Source: CAIRTT01 sp046075665 (GTDB lineage: Bacteria > Armatimonadota > Armatimonadia > Armatimonadales > Armatimonadaceae). From it: a DNA stretch of 21,427 bases. The stretch covers positions 1 through 21,427 of the forward strand of contig JBJTQN010000024.1 of NCBI GenBank assembly GCA_046075665.1, read 5' to 3'. The position numbers were made by a program, and so were the translations under genes. The notes beneath the pieces are model-generated. The model saw only the letters and a list, made by a program, of their open reading frames with translations. It was not told where the DNA came from and made no database searches. Below are positions 14,065 through 20,932 of the stretch, one piece after another; the first letter of the stretch is position 1, and each line of letters opens with the position of its first letter.

Positions 14065-15120
14065 ATGTCACAGTCAACTCCTCCCGTAACCTTGGACGAC
14101 CGGCAGCAGCGAATACTGGAAGCTGTCGTACACGATTATGTCGAAACGGCTGAGCCAGTCGGTTCTGCTGCCCTTCTTGAACGACATCCACTCGGTATTC
14201 GCTCTGCGACACTGCGGTCCGAGATGGCGCTTCTAGCCGATCGAGGGCTCCTCGTACAGCCACATACCAGCGCTGGTCGTGTCCCATCGAATGTGGGTTA
14301 CCGCTATTACGTCAACCAGCTGATGCGGGATGTTGATGTATCCGTCACAGCCATTGACCAGGTTGAAAACCGCATGCGTGGTAATAATCACCACGTTGAG
14401 GCAGTCCTGGATGCCTCCTGTCAAGCCTTGGCTGACATTACAGGGTTGCCATCCCTTGCGACACCACCTGCAACAGGCATCATCAGTATCCATCGAATTT
14501 TTCTTTCGCCTGTTACCTCGACTCAGACTCTGTTGGTTATTCTTTACTCAAATGGGCGCTCTGAAAATCGAATCCTAACAGGTTTTTCACTCACGGCTAA
14601 CGAGTCTTGGATGCTTGCAGATGCTGTAAATGAGGCTGCGGCCGGAATCGCACTATCGACCCTGCGTGATAATGGACTATGCTCCATCCCGCGTGAACTT
14701 GTCACGCTTCTATCCGCATGGAATATCATCGCCAACGACGTGCGTACCGCAGCTCGGGAAATGTGTTCAGGAAATCCGGTAGTGGTCCGTCGCTCTGAAG
14801 CAGCGTTGCAACATCCTGAGTTTCGGGATGTTGAACGCTTTGGTCATTTCCTGACATTGATGCAGGAACGTGCAGCGCTGCTTGAACTCCTTGCCGGACC
14901 TGCTTCGCTGGAGACAAATATTCGTATCGGAGCGGAGCTTGGTTCCAGCGACTTGGGGAGTTACTCGATGGTAACCGCAACCTATTCTGTAGGCGATACG
15001 CAACAGGGAACGATTGGGGTGATTGGTCCTACCCGGATGCGGTATCCGGAAGTCATCGCATCCGTCAAACATGTTGCAAGGACCGTTGGCAAGGTACTTC
15101 AGCGACTGACCTTTTCCTAA
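14065..15120 (+). CDS. hrcA: Heat-inducible transcription repressor HrcA
   Basis: HrcA represses chaperone operons, usually by binding CIRCE, and is kept active by GroE. The 351-residue protein opens with the winged-helix region DDRQQRILEAVVHDYVETAEPVGS, then SATLRSEMALLADRGLLVQPHTSAGRVPSNVGYRYYV, the most conserved part of the family. The GAF-like middle and a C-terminal part with GTIGVIGPTRMRYPEVIASVKHVA complete it, and the length is normal. The ATG at 14065 is used; a TTG at 14092 is closer to the start of B. subtilis HrcA, but it has no ribosome site. grpE follows after 55 nt, the common hrcA-grpE order. Its own promoter carries a GTCAAT array instead of CIRCE. Confidence 0.95.
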   Translation: MSQSTPPVTLDDRQQRILEAVVHDYVETAEPVGSAALLERHPLGIRSATLRSEMALLADRGLLVQPHTSAGRVPSNVGYRYYVNQLMRDVDVSVTAIDQVENRMRGNNHHVEAVLDASCQALADITGLPSLATPPATGIISIHRIFLSPVTSTQTLLVILYSNGRSENRILTGFSLTANESWMLADAVNEAAAGIALSTLRDNGLCSIPRELVTLLSAWNIIANDVRTAAREMCSGNPVVVRRSEAALQHPEFRDVERFGHFLTLMQERAALLELLAGPASLETNIRIGAELGSSDLGSYSMVTATYSVGDTQQGTIGVIGPTRMRYPEVIASVKHVARTVGKVLQRLTFS

Positions 15121-15175
15121 GGTTCAGGGTATTCTGAAGGCGTCAATAAATATCCCATTTGAGAGGTATCACACA

Positions 15176-15691
15176 ATGTCCAATCCTGATGACGTATCTG
15201 CTGAGGATGAAGTCTGTTCTGAGAATGATAATCCATCTGAAACAGATCCCATCGCTGAACTGGAAGTCCAGCTTGCTGCGGCAAACGAAGCGCGATTACG
15301 TGCCCTTGCGGAGTTTCAGAATTATCGCCGACGCACAGACGAAGAACGGGAGAGTCTCAAGGGTTTCCTCCTGTCAGGTGTGATGGAAAGCTTGTTACCA
15401 ATCGTCGACAATTTTGGCCGAGCGGTTGACTCGATGAATTCATCCACCGATATTGAAAAACTCCGCGAAGGTATTTCCGGAATACATCGACAGCTTACGA
15501 CCGTCCTCGAAAAGAATGGCGTCGAGGAAATTGCTGCTGATGGTGCTGCGTTTGATCCAAATCTGCACAACGCAGTGATGCGGGTTGATGACACAGAGTC
15601 TTCTACTGATACGGTTATTGAAGTTCTCCAGTCTGGTTACACAATCGGTGGACGTGTGCTTCGGCCTGCGCTCGTTAAGGTCGCAGGCTGA
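15176..15691 (+). CDS. grpE: Nucleotide exchange factor GrpE
   Basis: GrpE releases ADP from DnaK. The 171-residue protein has an acidic, disordered N-terminus (1-28), the long dimerising helix with ARLRALAEFQNYRRRTDEERESL (about 40-62), a four-helix part with LLPIVDNFGRAVDS, and the C-terminal beta-wing with FDPNLHNAVMRV, TVIEVLQSGYTIGGRVLRPALVKVAG. GAGAGG about 10 nt before the ATG is a fair ribosome site. The 55-nt gap after hrcA holds an A/T-rich TAAATAT and one GTCAAT copy (15142-15147), so an internal promoter is possible but not clear. dnaK and dnaJ, which usually follow, are absent here. Confidence 0.95.
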   Translation: MSNPDDVSAEDEVCSENDNPSETDPIAELEVQLAAANEARLRALAEFQNYRRRTDEERESLKGFLLSGVMESLLPIVDNFGRAVDSMNSSTDIEKLREGISGIHRQLTTVLEKNGVEEIAADGAAFDPNLHNAVMRVDDTESSTDTVIEVLQSGYTIGGRVLRPALVKVAG

Positions 15692-15702
15692 CTTCAGCAA
15701 AA

Positions 15703-17019
15703 TTGCATCATCAACAATCCGCCGTGCTGCTAAAGGCATTCCGGCGGATTTTTCTTGCATACCTGCCGCTTGCCCTCGCGTTCCAGTTAATGGTTCTTGA
15801 GGCTCCCTTGTTTTCTTCAACTATTGCCGGCTTACCAGACTCAGCACGCCAGCTTCGTGCATGGGGGCTCACCATGCAGCTCTCACTCTGCATCGAGAGT
15901 CCAGTTATTATGCTGCTGGCATCCAGTCTGGCGTTTGTACACTCATCCGAGACATATGCAGTTACTCGAAAGCTAACGATTATCCTGTGTTGGTCTTGCA
16001 CCATCCTAACCTTTTTAGCCGGTTGGACACCTCTGCTTGACATCGTTGCAAATCGATGGCTTGGCTTCCCGATGGAAACTGTAGATGCTTCCAGAATTCC
16101 GCTTAGAATCATGCTTTTTTGGTCAGCTGCTATCGGGTGGAGACGCTTTCTGCAGGGAATATTGATACACCAAGGGCAAGCGCAACGCCTCGTTCATGGA
16201 ACGTTGTTACGGCTTGCATCCATCTTTTTGGCAACGGTTACGTTGGCAAGATTGACTCATATTGAAGGAGCATCAATCGCTGCATCTGCCATCATGGTGG
16301 GCGTACTTATCGAAAGTGTATATGTCACCTTCGTTTCCAAGCCGGCTGTAAAGGCAGTTACATCAATGCAATGCGGCAGTGACAATCGAGCTCTAATGAT
16401 CAAACTCATTAGATTTCACACACCGCTGGCAGCGACTTCTCTTCTCGGGCTTATCGTACAGCCGGTGGTTAGCCAATTTCTGGCTTCGCGTCCCGATAGT
16501 TATGTCAGCCTTGCCGTTTGGCCCGTGTTGTTTGGCATCGTGTTAGAGCTCAGAGGCTGGGGCATCAGCGTACAAGAACTGGCCGTTGGACGGCTCAAAC
16601 ACAAGCAGTCAACTGAACGTGGAATATGGTTGTTCTCGCTTTTCATTGGGTTACTGACATCGGCGGCTGTCCTACTGATCTGTTGTGTACCCCCCGTGAT
16701 GCACGGGATTGAAATGATCCTAAATCTTGATGGTCGGAATGCAGAGATTCGTACCGGACTTGAGAAGGCGCTTCCATGGTGTATTGGCCTCCCACTTAGT
16801 ACGTCCTTGCTGTCGGCTCACAGAGGAATACTTGCCTACAAAAAGCAAAGTGTGCTTGTGTCGGCGGGAATGATCGTGAGTGTTGTTAGCCTAATAGGAT
16901 GTCTGTGGATTGCACAAGGTAGTCACTTTCCTGCATTGCCAACAGCTTGTGTCGCGTTGTTGATTTCGGAAGTTGTGTCGATCTTTGTTCAGTTGCTTCC
17001 GATCAAGGCAAAGTCATGA
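15703..17019 (+). CDS. Multi-pass membrane protein, MOP superfamily (MurJ/MATE/ANKH-like)
   Basis: The 438-residue protein is hydrophobic throughout, with about 11-12 predicted helices and an internal two-fold look: YLPLALAFQLMVLEAPLFS near the N-terminus and FHTPLAATSLLGLIVQPVVS at about residue 240, each followed by similar helices. IESPVIMLLASS (about 64-75) and IGWRRFLQGILIHQGQ (about 140-155) are strongly conserved-looking. This layout is that of flippases and exporters of the MOP superfamily; I find it closest to bacterial proteins resembling the animal ANK pyrophosphate/phosphate-ester exporter. The start is TTG (15703), with a GTG at 15724 as alternative; neither has a good ribosome site, and the gene is 11 nt after grpE. 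The substrate is unknown; I do not call it MurJ. Confidence 0.68.
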   Translation: MHHQQSAVLLKAFRRIFLAYLPLALAFQLMVLEAPLFSSTIAGLPDSARQLRAWGLTMQLSLCIESPVIMLLASSLAFVHSSETYAVTRKLTIILCWSCTILTFLAGWTPLLDIVANRWLGFPMETVDASRIPLRIMLFWSAAIGWRRFLQGILIHQGQAQRLVHGTLLRLASIFLATVTLARLTHIEGASIAASAIMVGVLIESVYVTFVSKPAVKAVTSMQCGSDNRALMIKLIRFHTPLAATSLLGLIVQPVVSQFLASRPDSYVSLAVWPVLFGIVLELRGWGISVQELAVGRLKHKQSTERGIWLFSLFIGLLTSAAVLLICCVPPVMHGIEMILNLDGRNAEIRTGLEKALPWCIGLPLSTSLLSAHRGILAYKKQSVLVSAGMIVSVVSLIGCLWIAQGSHFPALPTACVALLISEVVSIFVQLLPIKAKS

Positions 17020-17058
17020 CCGTTTATCTAGCGATTCTTGTTAACTTTGGACATTGAC

Positions 17059-17077
17059 TGTCGAGTCTTTGTCGACA
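17059..17077. repeat. Inverted repeat TGTCGA-N7-TCGACA between convergent genes
   Basis: TGTCGA (17059-17064) and TCGACA (17072-17077) form a perfect six-base inverted repeat around GTCTTTG. It lies in the 76-nt gap between two converging genes. There is no T-tract on either side, so it is a weak terminator candidate at best. Confidence 0.35.
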
Positions 17078-17095
17078 TAAAGGTTTCTATTGTTG

Positions 17096-17350
17096 TTACA
17101 GGCGGTAGATAAGCTCATCCAAATGGCCCTCTCGCAGCAGCCCATCGATGTCTGACATAAAGACATAGACCTGACCGTTGTGATCCCAGTTGGCATTCAG
17201 GCGACCATCAGTAATCAGCTCACGCAAGCGTTGTTCGATGTCCTTGAGCAGTTCCCGATCCCGTGCGCCAGACTCTCGCGATGACGCTCCCGGGCGCTCT
17301 TTGAGGCGATCATAGACACGAACCGATGCAAGCTTTATACGCATACTCAT
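17096..17350 (-). CDS. 84-residue protein of unknown function, downstream of a pseudopilin
   Basis: The protein has 84 residues, with a basic N-terminus (MSMRIKLASVRVYDRLKERP), a charged helix (RDRELLKDIEQRLRELITDGRL), then NANWDHNGQVYVFMSDIDGLLREGHLDELIYRL. The last part looks like a strand pair followed by a helix. There is no signal peptide or membrane helix, so it is probably cytoplasmic. It begins 2 nt after the pseudopilin stop and is the last gene of the operon. A second ATG lies two codons in. I do not recognise the family. Its tight link to the neighbour is the main reason to accept it. Confidence 0.62.
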   Translation of the reverse strand: MSMRIKLASVRVYDRLKERPGASSRESGARDRELLKDIEQRLRELITDGRLNANWDHNGQVYVFMSDIDGLLREGHLDELIYRL

Positions 17351-17352
17351 CG

Positions 17353-18012
17353 CTAGTCTGTCCTACTGTCCCGCATCCACTTAGCATGAAAATCCAGAAA
17401 GAGGCGGTTACGGCCACCCCGATGTGCGGTTAACCCTTTCATGTCACTCTTTACAGAAGCAATAGTCTTTGGAAAGTATGGATCCACAAGGAGCTCGATT
17501 GCAGCGTCAGAGTCTGGATAGCCTACACTCACAAGGTCGGATAATGCGGCGACAGTAGGCTTTCCCCATAAATTGTCCGCAGGTACAGGATTATCGGGGC
17601 GATCAAAACGCCACATCCAGTACGTGGTTACTCCGAACGGCGTTGACTCAAGTACTTGTTGGCGTCCATGGAACTTTCCGATACCAGATGGACACGTAAA
17701 GAGTCCGGTCGACCCAATATATGGATTTAGAACGATGGCAGCCCATCCGCAGCGTGGGTCAGATGGTGGCCATGATGGCGCCCAAGGTCTGTTTACTGTA
17801 GCGAGCTTCAGGTCGCGACGGTCAGGGAAACACTCATCATAGTCATTCACATACATTCCAATGGCCAGGCCAATTTGGCGCATGTTCGACAAACAGGCTG
17901 TTGAACGCGCACTCTCCCGTGCTGTGGCAAACACAGGAAATAAGATGGCAGCCAGAATAGCGATAATCGCTATGACAACCAAAAGCTCAATCAGCGTAAA
18001 GCCTTGCCTCAT
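17353..18012 (-). CDS. Type IV pilin-like / DUF1559-like pseudopilin
   Basis: The 219-residue precursor begins MRQGFTLIELL. Prepilin peptidase should cut between Gly4 and Phe5, leaving Glu at mature position 5. The helix runs through VVIAIIAILAAILFPVF and continues as ATARESARSTACLSNMRQIGLAIGMYVNDYDE, a block typical of the large pseudopilin families of Armatimonadota, Planctomycetota and Verrucomicrobiota. The C-terminus, TAHRGGRNRLFLDFHAKWM, corresponds to the H-x9-DG motif of those families, with Asp-Phe in place of Asp-Gly. The ATG at 18012 overlaps the asparaginase stop (ATGA); an upstream start at 18027 exists. Such proteins are thought to serve in type II secretion or on the cell surface. 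No assembly genes are here. Confidence 0.88.
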   Translation of the reverse strand: MRQGFTLIELLVVIAIIAILAAILFPVFATARESARSTACLSNMRQIGLAIGMYVNDYDECFPDRRDLKLATVNRPWAPSWPPSDPRCGWAAIVLNPYIGSTGLFTCPSGIGKFHGRQQVLESTPFGVTTYWMWRFDRPDNPVPADNLWGKPTVAALSDLVSVGYPDSDAAIELLVDPYFPKTIASVKSDMKGLTAHRGGRNRLFLDFHAKWMRDSRTD

Positions 18013-18968
18013 AGAATCCGGGACCAAGTTCCTGAATCCGCTTCAAAAATTGCGACATACGCTTCACCTGACTTTGTAACGACGCCGCGGTACATCCCTG
18101 AACAATTGATTGTTGTAACCGCATTACCATTTGGATCTATCGCAATGATTCCGCCAGTTCCACCGAGCTGCATTATTTCTCCACAGACGACTGCTTCCGC
18201 TGCATCCTGTAGCGTTTCGCCTGCCCATCGGACTCTTGCAGCCACCGATGCTGCACATGTCGTACGGATGAAGTATTCTCCGTGTCCGGTGGCGCTAATT
18301 GCACAGGATCGATTATCAGCGAATGTTCCAGCACCAATAATTGGTGAATCGCCTACGCGTCCATAGTTTTTGTTGGTCATTCCACCAGTGCTGGTTGCCG
18401 CTGCAATATCACCCCATTGATCTATCGCAACAGCGCCAACGGTTCCAAATTTGTTGTCTTCAGATAATGAAATCGTACCTGCAGCCCTTTGTTGATCAAG
18501 CTGCGACTGGCGAGCTTCCGTAATGAAATACGATTGGTTCTCGACAGGTAAGCCATTGTCAGCGACATATTGGTCTGCACCGGCTCCTGCCAGCATGACA
18601 AATGGGCTATTGTCCATTACATGCCGTGCGACCTGAATCGGATTTCGAGCTGCTGTAAGCTGTGTAACGGCGCTTGCCCGCAAATCCCGCCCTTGCATTA
18701 GGGCTGCATCCATTTCTACGGTGCCAGCGTGCGTCAGCACACTTCCCCGCCCCGCATTGAATAGCGGAGAGTCCTCCATGACGATGGTCGCTGCTGTGAC
18801 AATGTCTGTGGACGACATTCGCTTGTTCCAAGCTGCATAGCCTGCGGATAATGCATCAACTAACACCGAGTGAAAAGATGCTTCCCGTTCGCCCAGTTGT
18901 TCACGCTTAATAATGCCAGCGCCACCGTGTATGACGAGGACCGCGTCAGTAAACGTTTCCGTAGACAC
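18009..18968 (-). CDS. iaaA: Isoaspartyl peptidase / L-asparaginase (Ntn-hydrolase)
   Basis: This plant-type (class 2) asparaginase removes isoaspartyl residues from damaged peptides and hydrolyses asparagine. The 319-residue precursor should cut itself at Gly175-Thr176 in FGTVGAVA, making Thr176 the nucleophile of the beta chain. Other family marks are VIHGGAG (12-18), PLFNAGRGSVLTHAGTVEMDA (68-88), AATSTGGMTNKNYGRVGDSPIIGAGT (190-215, with the substrate-binding Arg204) and ATGHGE. There is no signal peptide, so it acts in the cytoplasm. The start is GTG, 2 nt after the ilvE stop. Its pairing with an aminotransferase suggests amino-acid recycling; it could prefer isoaspartyl dipeptides or asparagine. 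Confidence 0.93.
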   Translation of the reverse strand: MSTETFTDAVLVIHGGAGIIKREQLGEREASFHSVLVDALSAGYAAWNKRMSSTDIVTAATIVMEDSPLFNAGRGSVLTHAGTVEMDAALMQGRDLRASAVTQLTAARNPIQVARHVMDNSPFVMLAGAGADQYVADNGLPVENQSYFITEARQSQLDQQRAAGTISLSEDNKFGTVGAVAIDQWGDIAAATSTGGMTNKNYGRVGDSPIIGAGTFADNRSCAISATGHGEYFIRTTCAASVAARVRWAGETLQDAAEAVVCGEIMQLGGTGGIIAIDPNGNAVTTINCSGMYRGVVTKSGEAYVAIFEADSGTWSRIL

Positions 18969-18970
18969 AG

Positions 18971-19852
18971 CTAATCGATCACATATCCGGACACTTTGAC
19001 GTGAGCCCGGAAAGCATCAATGACACGATTTGTGACCGGCCCAGGTTTTCCAGTTCCGATATTACGCTCATCAAGGATAACCGCCGGAATCACCTCTGCT
19101 GCCGTACCTGTTAGGAAACACTCGTCAGCGGTGTAAATGTCGTAAACAGAAAGCGATTCCTCACGCACAGCGTAACCAAGCTCTGTCGCAAGGTCTATAG
19201 CAGCCTGACGTGTGATTCCCTTTAGGCAGCCGCTACTCGGAGGAGGTGTGAATATAGCGCCATCACGGATAACGAAAACATTATCACCAGTCGCTTCGGC
19301 CACATAGCCCTGCTGATTCAGCATGATGCCTTCTCCGGCACCTACCCGGTTTGCTTCCATTTTGGCCATGATGTTGTTGATGTACTTACCTGTACATTTG
19401 ATGCGCGGGTCGATGGCATCCGGACTCGGTACTCGCGTTGCGCATGTAATCATCGTCAAGCCGTTCTGGTACATCTCTTCGGGATAGAGCGCAAGCTGGC
19501 GTGTTGCAATCACGAGACGCGGTGTAGCATCAATGTGCTTCGGGTCAAGACCAAGACCAGTACCGCGGGTGAGGTTAACGCGAATGTAGCCGTTTTGGTG
19601 ATTGTTTCGTTTACACGTTTCGACAATGGCATTATTCACGAACTCTTCGGTCAGGCTACCAAGGCTGAATCCCAAAGCGCGCGCAGAAAACAGCAACCTC
19701 TTCGTGTGCTCAATTAGGCGGAAAATTCTGCCGTTGTAAACACGAACACCTTCAAACACACCATCGCCGTACAAGTGACCGTGGTCATAGATAGGCACAG
19801 TTGCAATCTCTACAGGGATGAAGTCGCCATTGATGTAAACGAAGTCAGACAT
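18971..19852 (-). CDS. ilvE: Branched-chain amino acid aminotransferase (class IV PLP)
   Basis: IlvE moves the amino group between glutamate and the keto acids of Leu, Ile and Val. The 293-residue protein is a fold-type IV PLP enzyme: VYINGDFIPVEIATVPIYD, HGHLYGDGVFEG (24-35), the PLP lysine K152 in RIKCTGKYINNIMAKMEA, GYVAEATGDNVFVI, TPPPSSGCLKGITR, and ADECFLTGTAAEVIPAV. The GTGKPGPVT ending fits IlvE rather than D-amino-acid transaminase or aminodeoxychorismate lyase. The ATG is the first start. A TATACT box ends 6 nt before it, so the mRNA may begin at or very near the ATG. It leads a four-gene operon. Confidence 0.92.
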   Translation of the reverse strand: MSDFVYINGDFIPVEIATVPIYDHGHLYGDGVFEGVRVYNGRIFRLIEHTKRLLFSARALGFSLGSLTEEFVNNAIVETCKRNNHQNGYIRVNLTRGTGLGLDPKHIDATPRLVIATRQLALYPEEMYQNGLTMITCATRVPSPDAIDPRIKCTGKYINNIMAKMEANRVGAGEGIMLNQQGYVAEATGDNVFVIRDGAIFTPPPSSGCLKGITRQAAIDLATELGYAVREESLSVYDIYTADECFLTGTAAEVIPAVILDERNIGTGKPGPVTNRVIDAFRAHVKVSGYVID

Positions 19853-19858
19853 GCTTCA

Positions 19859-19864
19859 AGTATA
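19859..19864 (-). promoter_or_regulatory. -10 box of ilvE, possible leaderless start
   Basis: TATACT reads on the minus strand at 19864-19859, with 6 nt to the ilvE ATG. A start 6-7 nt after a -10 box would fall on the ATG itself. No convincing -35 is seen at 16-18 nt. An alternative, TTGATT-17-CATAGA, lies further upstream but is weaker. Confidence 0.45.
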
Positions 19865-19917
19865 CACAGGAGCACCACCGTTCTCTATGGCCGTAGATGT
19901 CTGTGAAATCAAACTTG

Positions 19918-19923
19918 TATACT
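19918..19923 (+). promoter_or_regulatory. -10 box of the GT9 pair, possible leaderless start
   Basis: TATACT at 19918-19923 is followed by 7 nt and then the GTG start at 19931. This again puts the expected transcript start on the start codon. The -35 region is poor (TAGATG at 18 nt). There is no Shine-Dalgarno between the box and the GTG. It mirrors the ilvE side: both boxes are TATACT within GTATAC. Confidence 0.45.
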
Positions 19924-19930
19924 GATTAGC

Positions 19931-20932
19931 GTGTCTAGCCCAAACAGAATTCTGATAGTTAAGTTAAGCTCGTTTGGAGATGTGGTACAGACACTCCCAT
20001 TGCTTCATGGACTTCGAGCATCTTTTCCTTCGGCAACCATCGGTTGGGCGGTCCAGAAGTCCTTTGCACCGTTACTTCACGGGCATCCGTACATCGACAA
20101 CCTCCATGTTTTGCCTGCCAAAAAAATGGGCCACTGTCTAAAGCTTGGTAACGAGCTCCGCAATGCCAATTACGATGTCGTTCTTGATGCACAAGGATTG
20201 TTTGTGTCCGGCTTAGTTTCCCGCCTCTCAAATGCCCCTCGCCGCGTCGGATACAACTGGCGTCGCGAAGCAAATAACATCTTCATGACCGATGCAAGTG
20301 TTGTTGCGACGGATCGCGTGCACATGGTGGAAAAGATACTTCGCCTTGGCGAAGCGATCGGCATCCAGCGACAGCCATTTCAACGGGATGAGTTTCTGGC
20401 AACGATGCCGGCATCCAGTTTGGAAAAGGCTGAACGATCCCGATATGCAGCCCTCGTCGTGGGGGCATCCATACCATCAAAGACATTGTCGCCAGAACAC
20501 TGGGCAGATGTCGGCATGCAGCTGTACGAGGATGGATACACTCCGATATTGATCGGCGGCCCGCAAGAACAGGCGGTCGCAGAGAATATATCCAGTCTCA
20601 TTGCTTACCCAGTCATCAATCTTGCAGGAAAGACATCCTTTGTCGAACTGGCGGCAGTACTTTCGCAGGCCGCCGTGGTCATTTCAAGCGACACGGGTGC
20701 GTTGCATCTTGCGGTTGCAGTTGGAACTCCAAGTGTAGGCCTGTTTGGCGTCACAGACCCTGTACGTACCGGAAACTGCTGGGGTACGGCTCCGCACATT
20801 GTGTTGGATGCGGGGGGCTCGGCTGAGCATCGTAATTTCAGAAACACAAAACCGGATGAGAAAGTGGTCGACAGGATCCAGACAGCAGAAATCATCGCGG
20901 CCGCACGCAAAGTCTCGAGGGCGACCGTTTGA
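19931..20932 (+). CDS. Glycosyltransferase family 9 (heptosyltransferase-like)
   Basis: The 333-residue GT-B protein is of the WaaC/WaaF family, which adds heptose or related sugars to the lipopolysaccharide core on the inner face of the inner membrane. It has RILIVKLSSFGDVVQTLPLL (6-25), the conserved N-terminal loop with Gly-Asp; VLDAQGLFVSGLVSRL with APRRVGYNWR (acceptor side); and the C-terminal nucleotide-sugar part, SIPSKTLSPEHWADVG, PILIGGPQEQ, NLAGKTSFVELAAVLSQAAVVISSDTGALHLAVAVGTPSVGLFGVTDP. This last stretch is the family signature. WaaC-like is the best guess, but donor and acceptor are unknown. Start is GTG with no ribosome site; a -10 box lies directly upstream. The stop overlaps the next start by one base (TGATG). 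Confidence 0.9.
   Translation: MSSPNRILIVKLSSFGDVVQTLPLLHGLRASFPSATIGWAVQKSFAPLLHGHPYIDNLHVLPAKKMGHCLKLGNELRNANYDVVLDAQGLFVSGLVSRLSNAPRRVGYNWRREANNIFMTDASVVATDRVHMVEKILRLGEAIGIQRQPFQRDEFLATMPASSLEKAERSRYAALVVGASIPSKTLSPEHWADVGMQLYEDGYTPILIGGPQEQAVAENISSLIAYPVINLAGKTSFVELAAVLSQAAVVISSDTGALHLAVAVGTPSVGLFGVTDPVRTGNCWGTAPHIVLDAGGSAEHRNFRNTKPDEKVVDRIQTAEIIAAARKVSRATV

Noticed and set aside
15123..15138. TTCAG-N6-CTGAA inverted repeat between hrcA and grpE as a CIRCE-like site
   Set aside because: The arms are five bases with no similarity to CIRCE; such short repeats are expected by chance.
15142..15147. Single GTCAAT upstream of grpE as an extra operator copy
   Set aside because: A lone six-base match occurs several times in the window by chance; without a partner at 7 nt it is not evidence.
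17059..17077. Inverted repeat as a bidirectional terminator
   Set aside because: There is no T-tract on either strand and the stem is short; kept as a repeat, not as a terminator.
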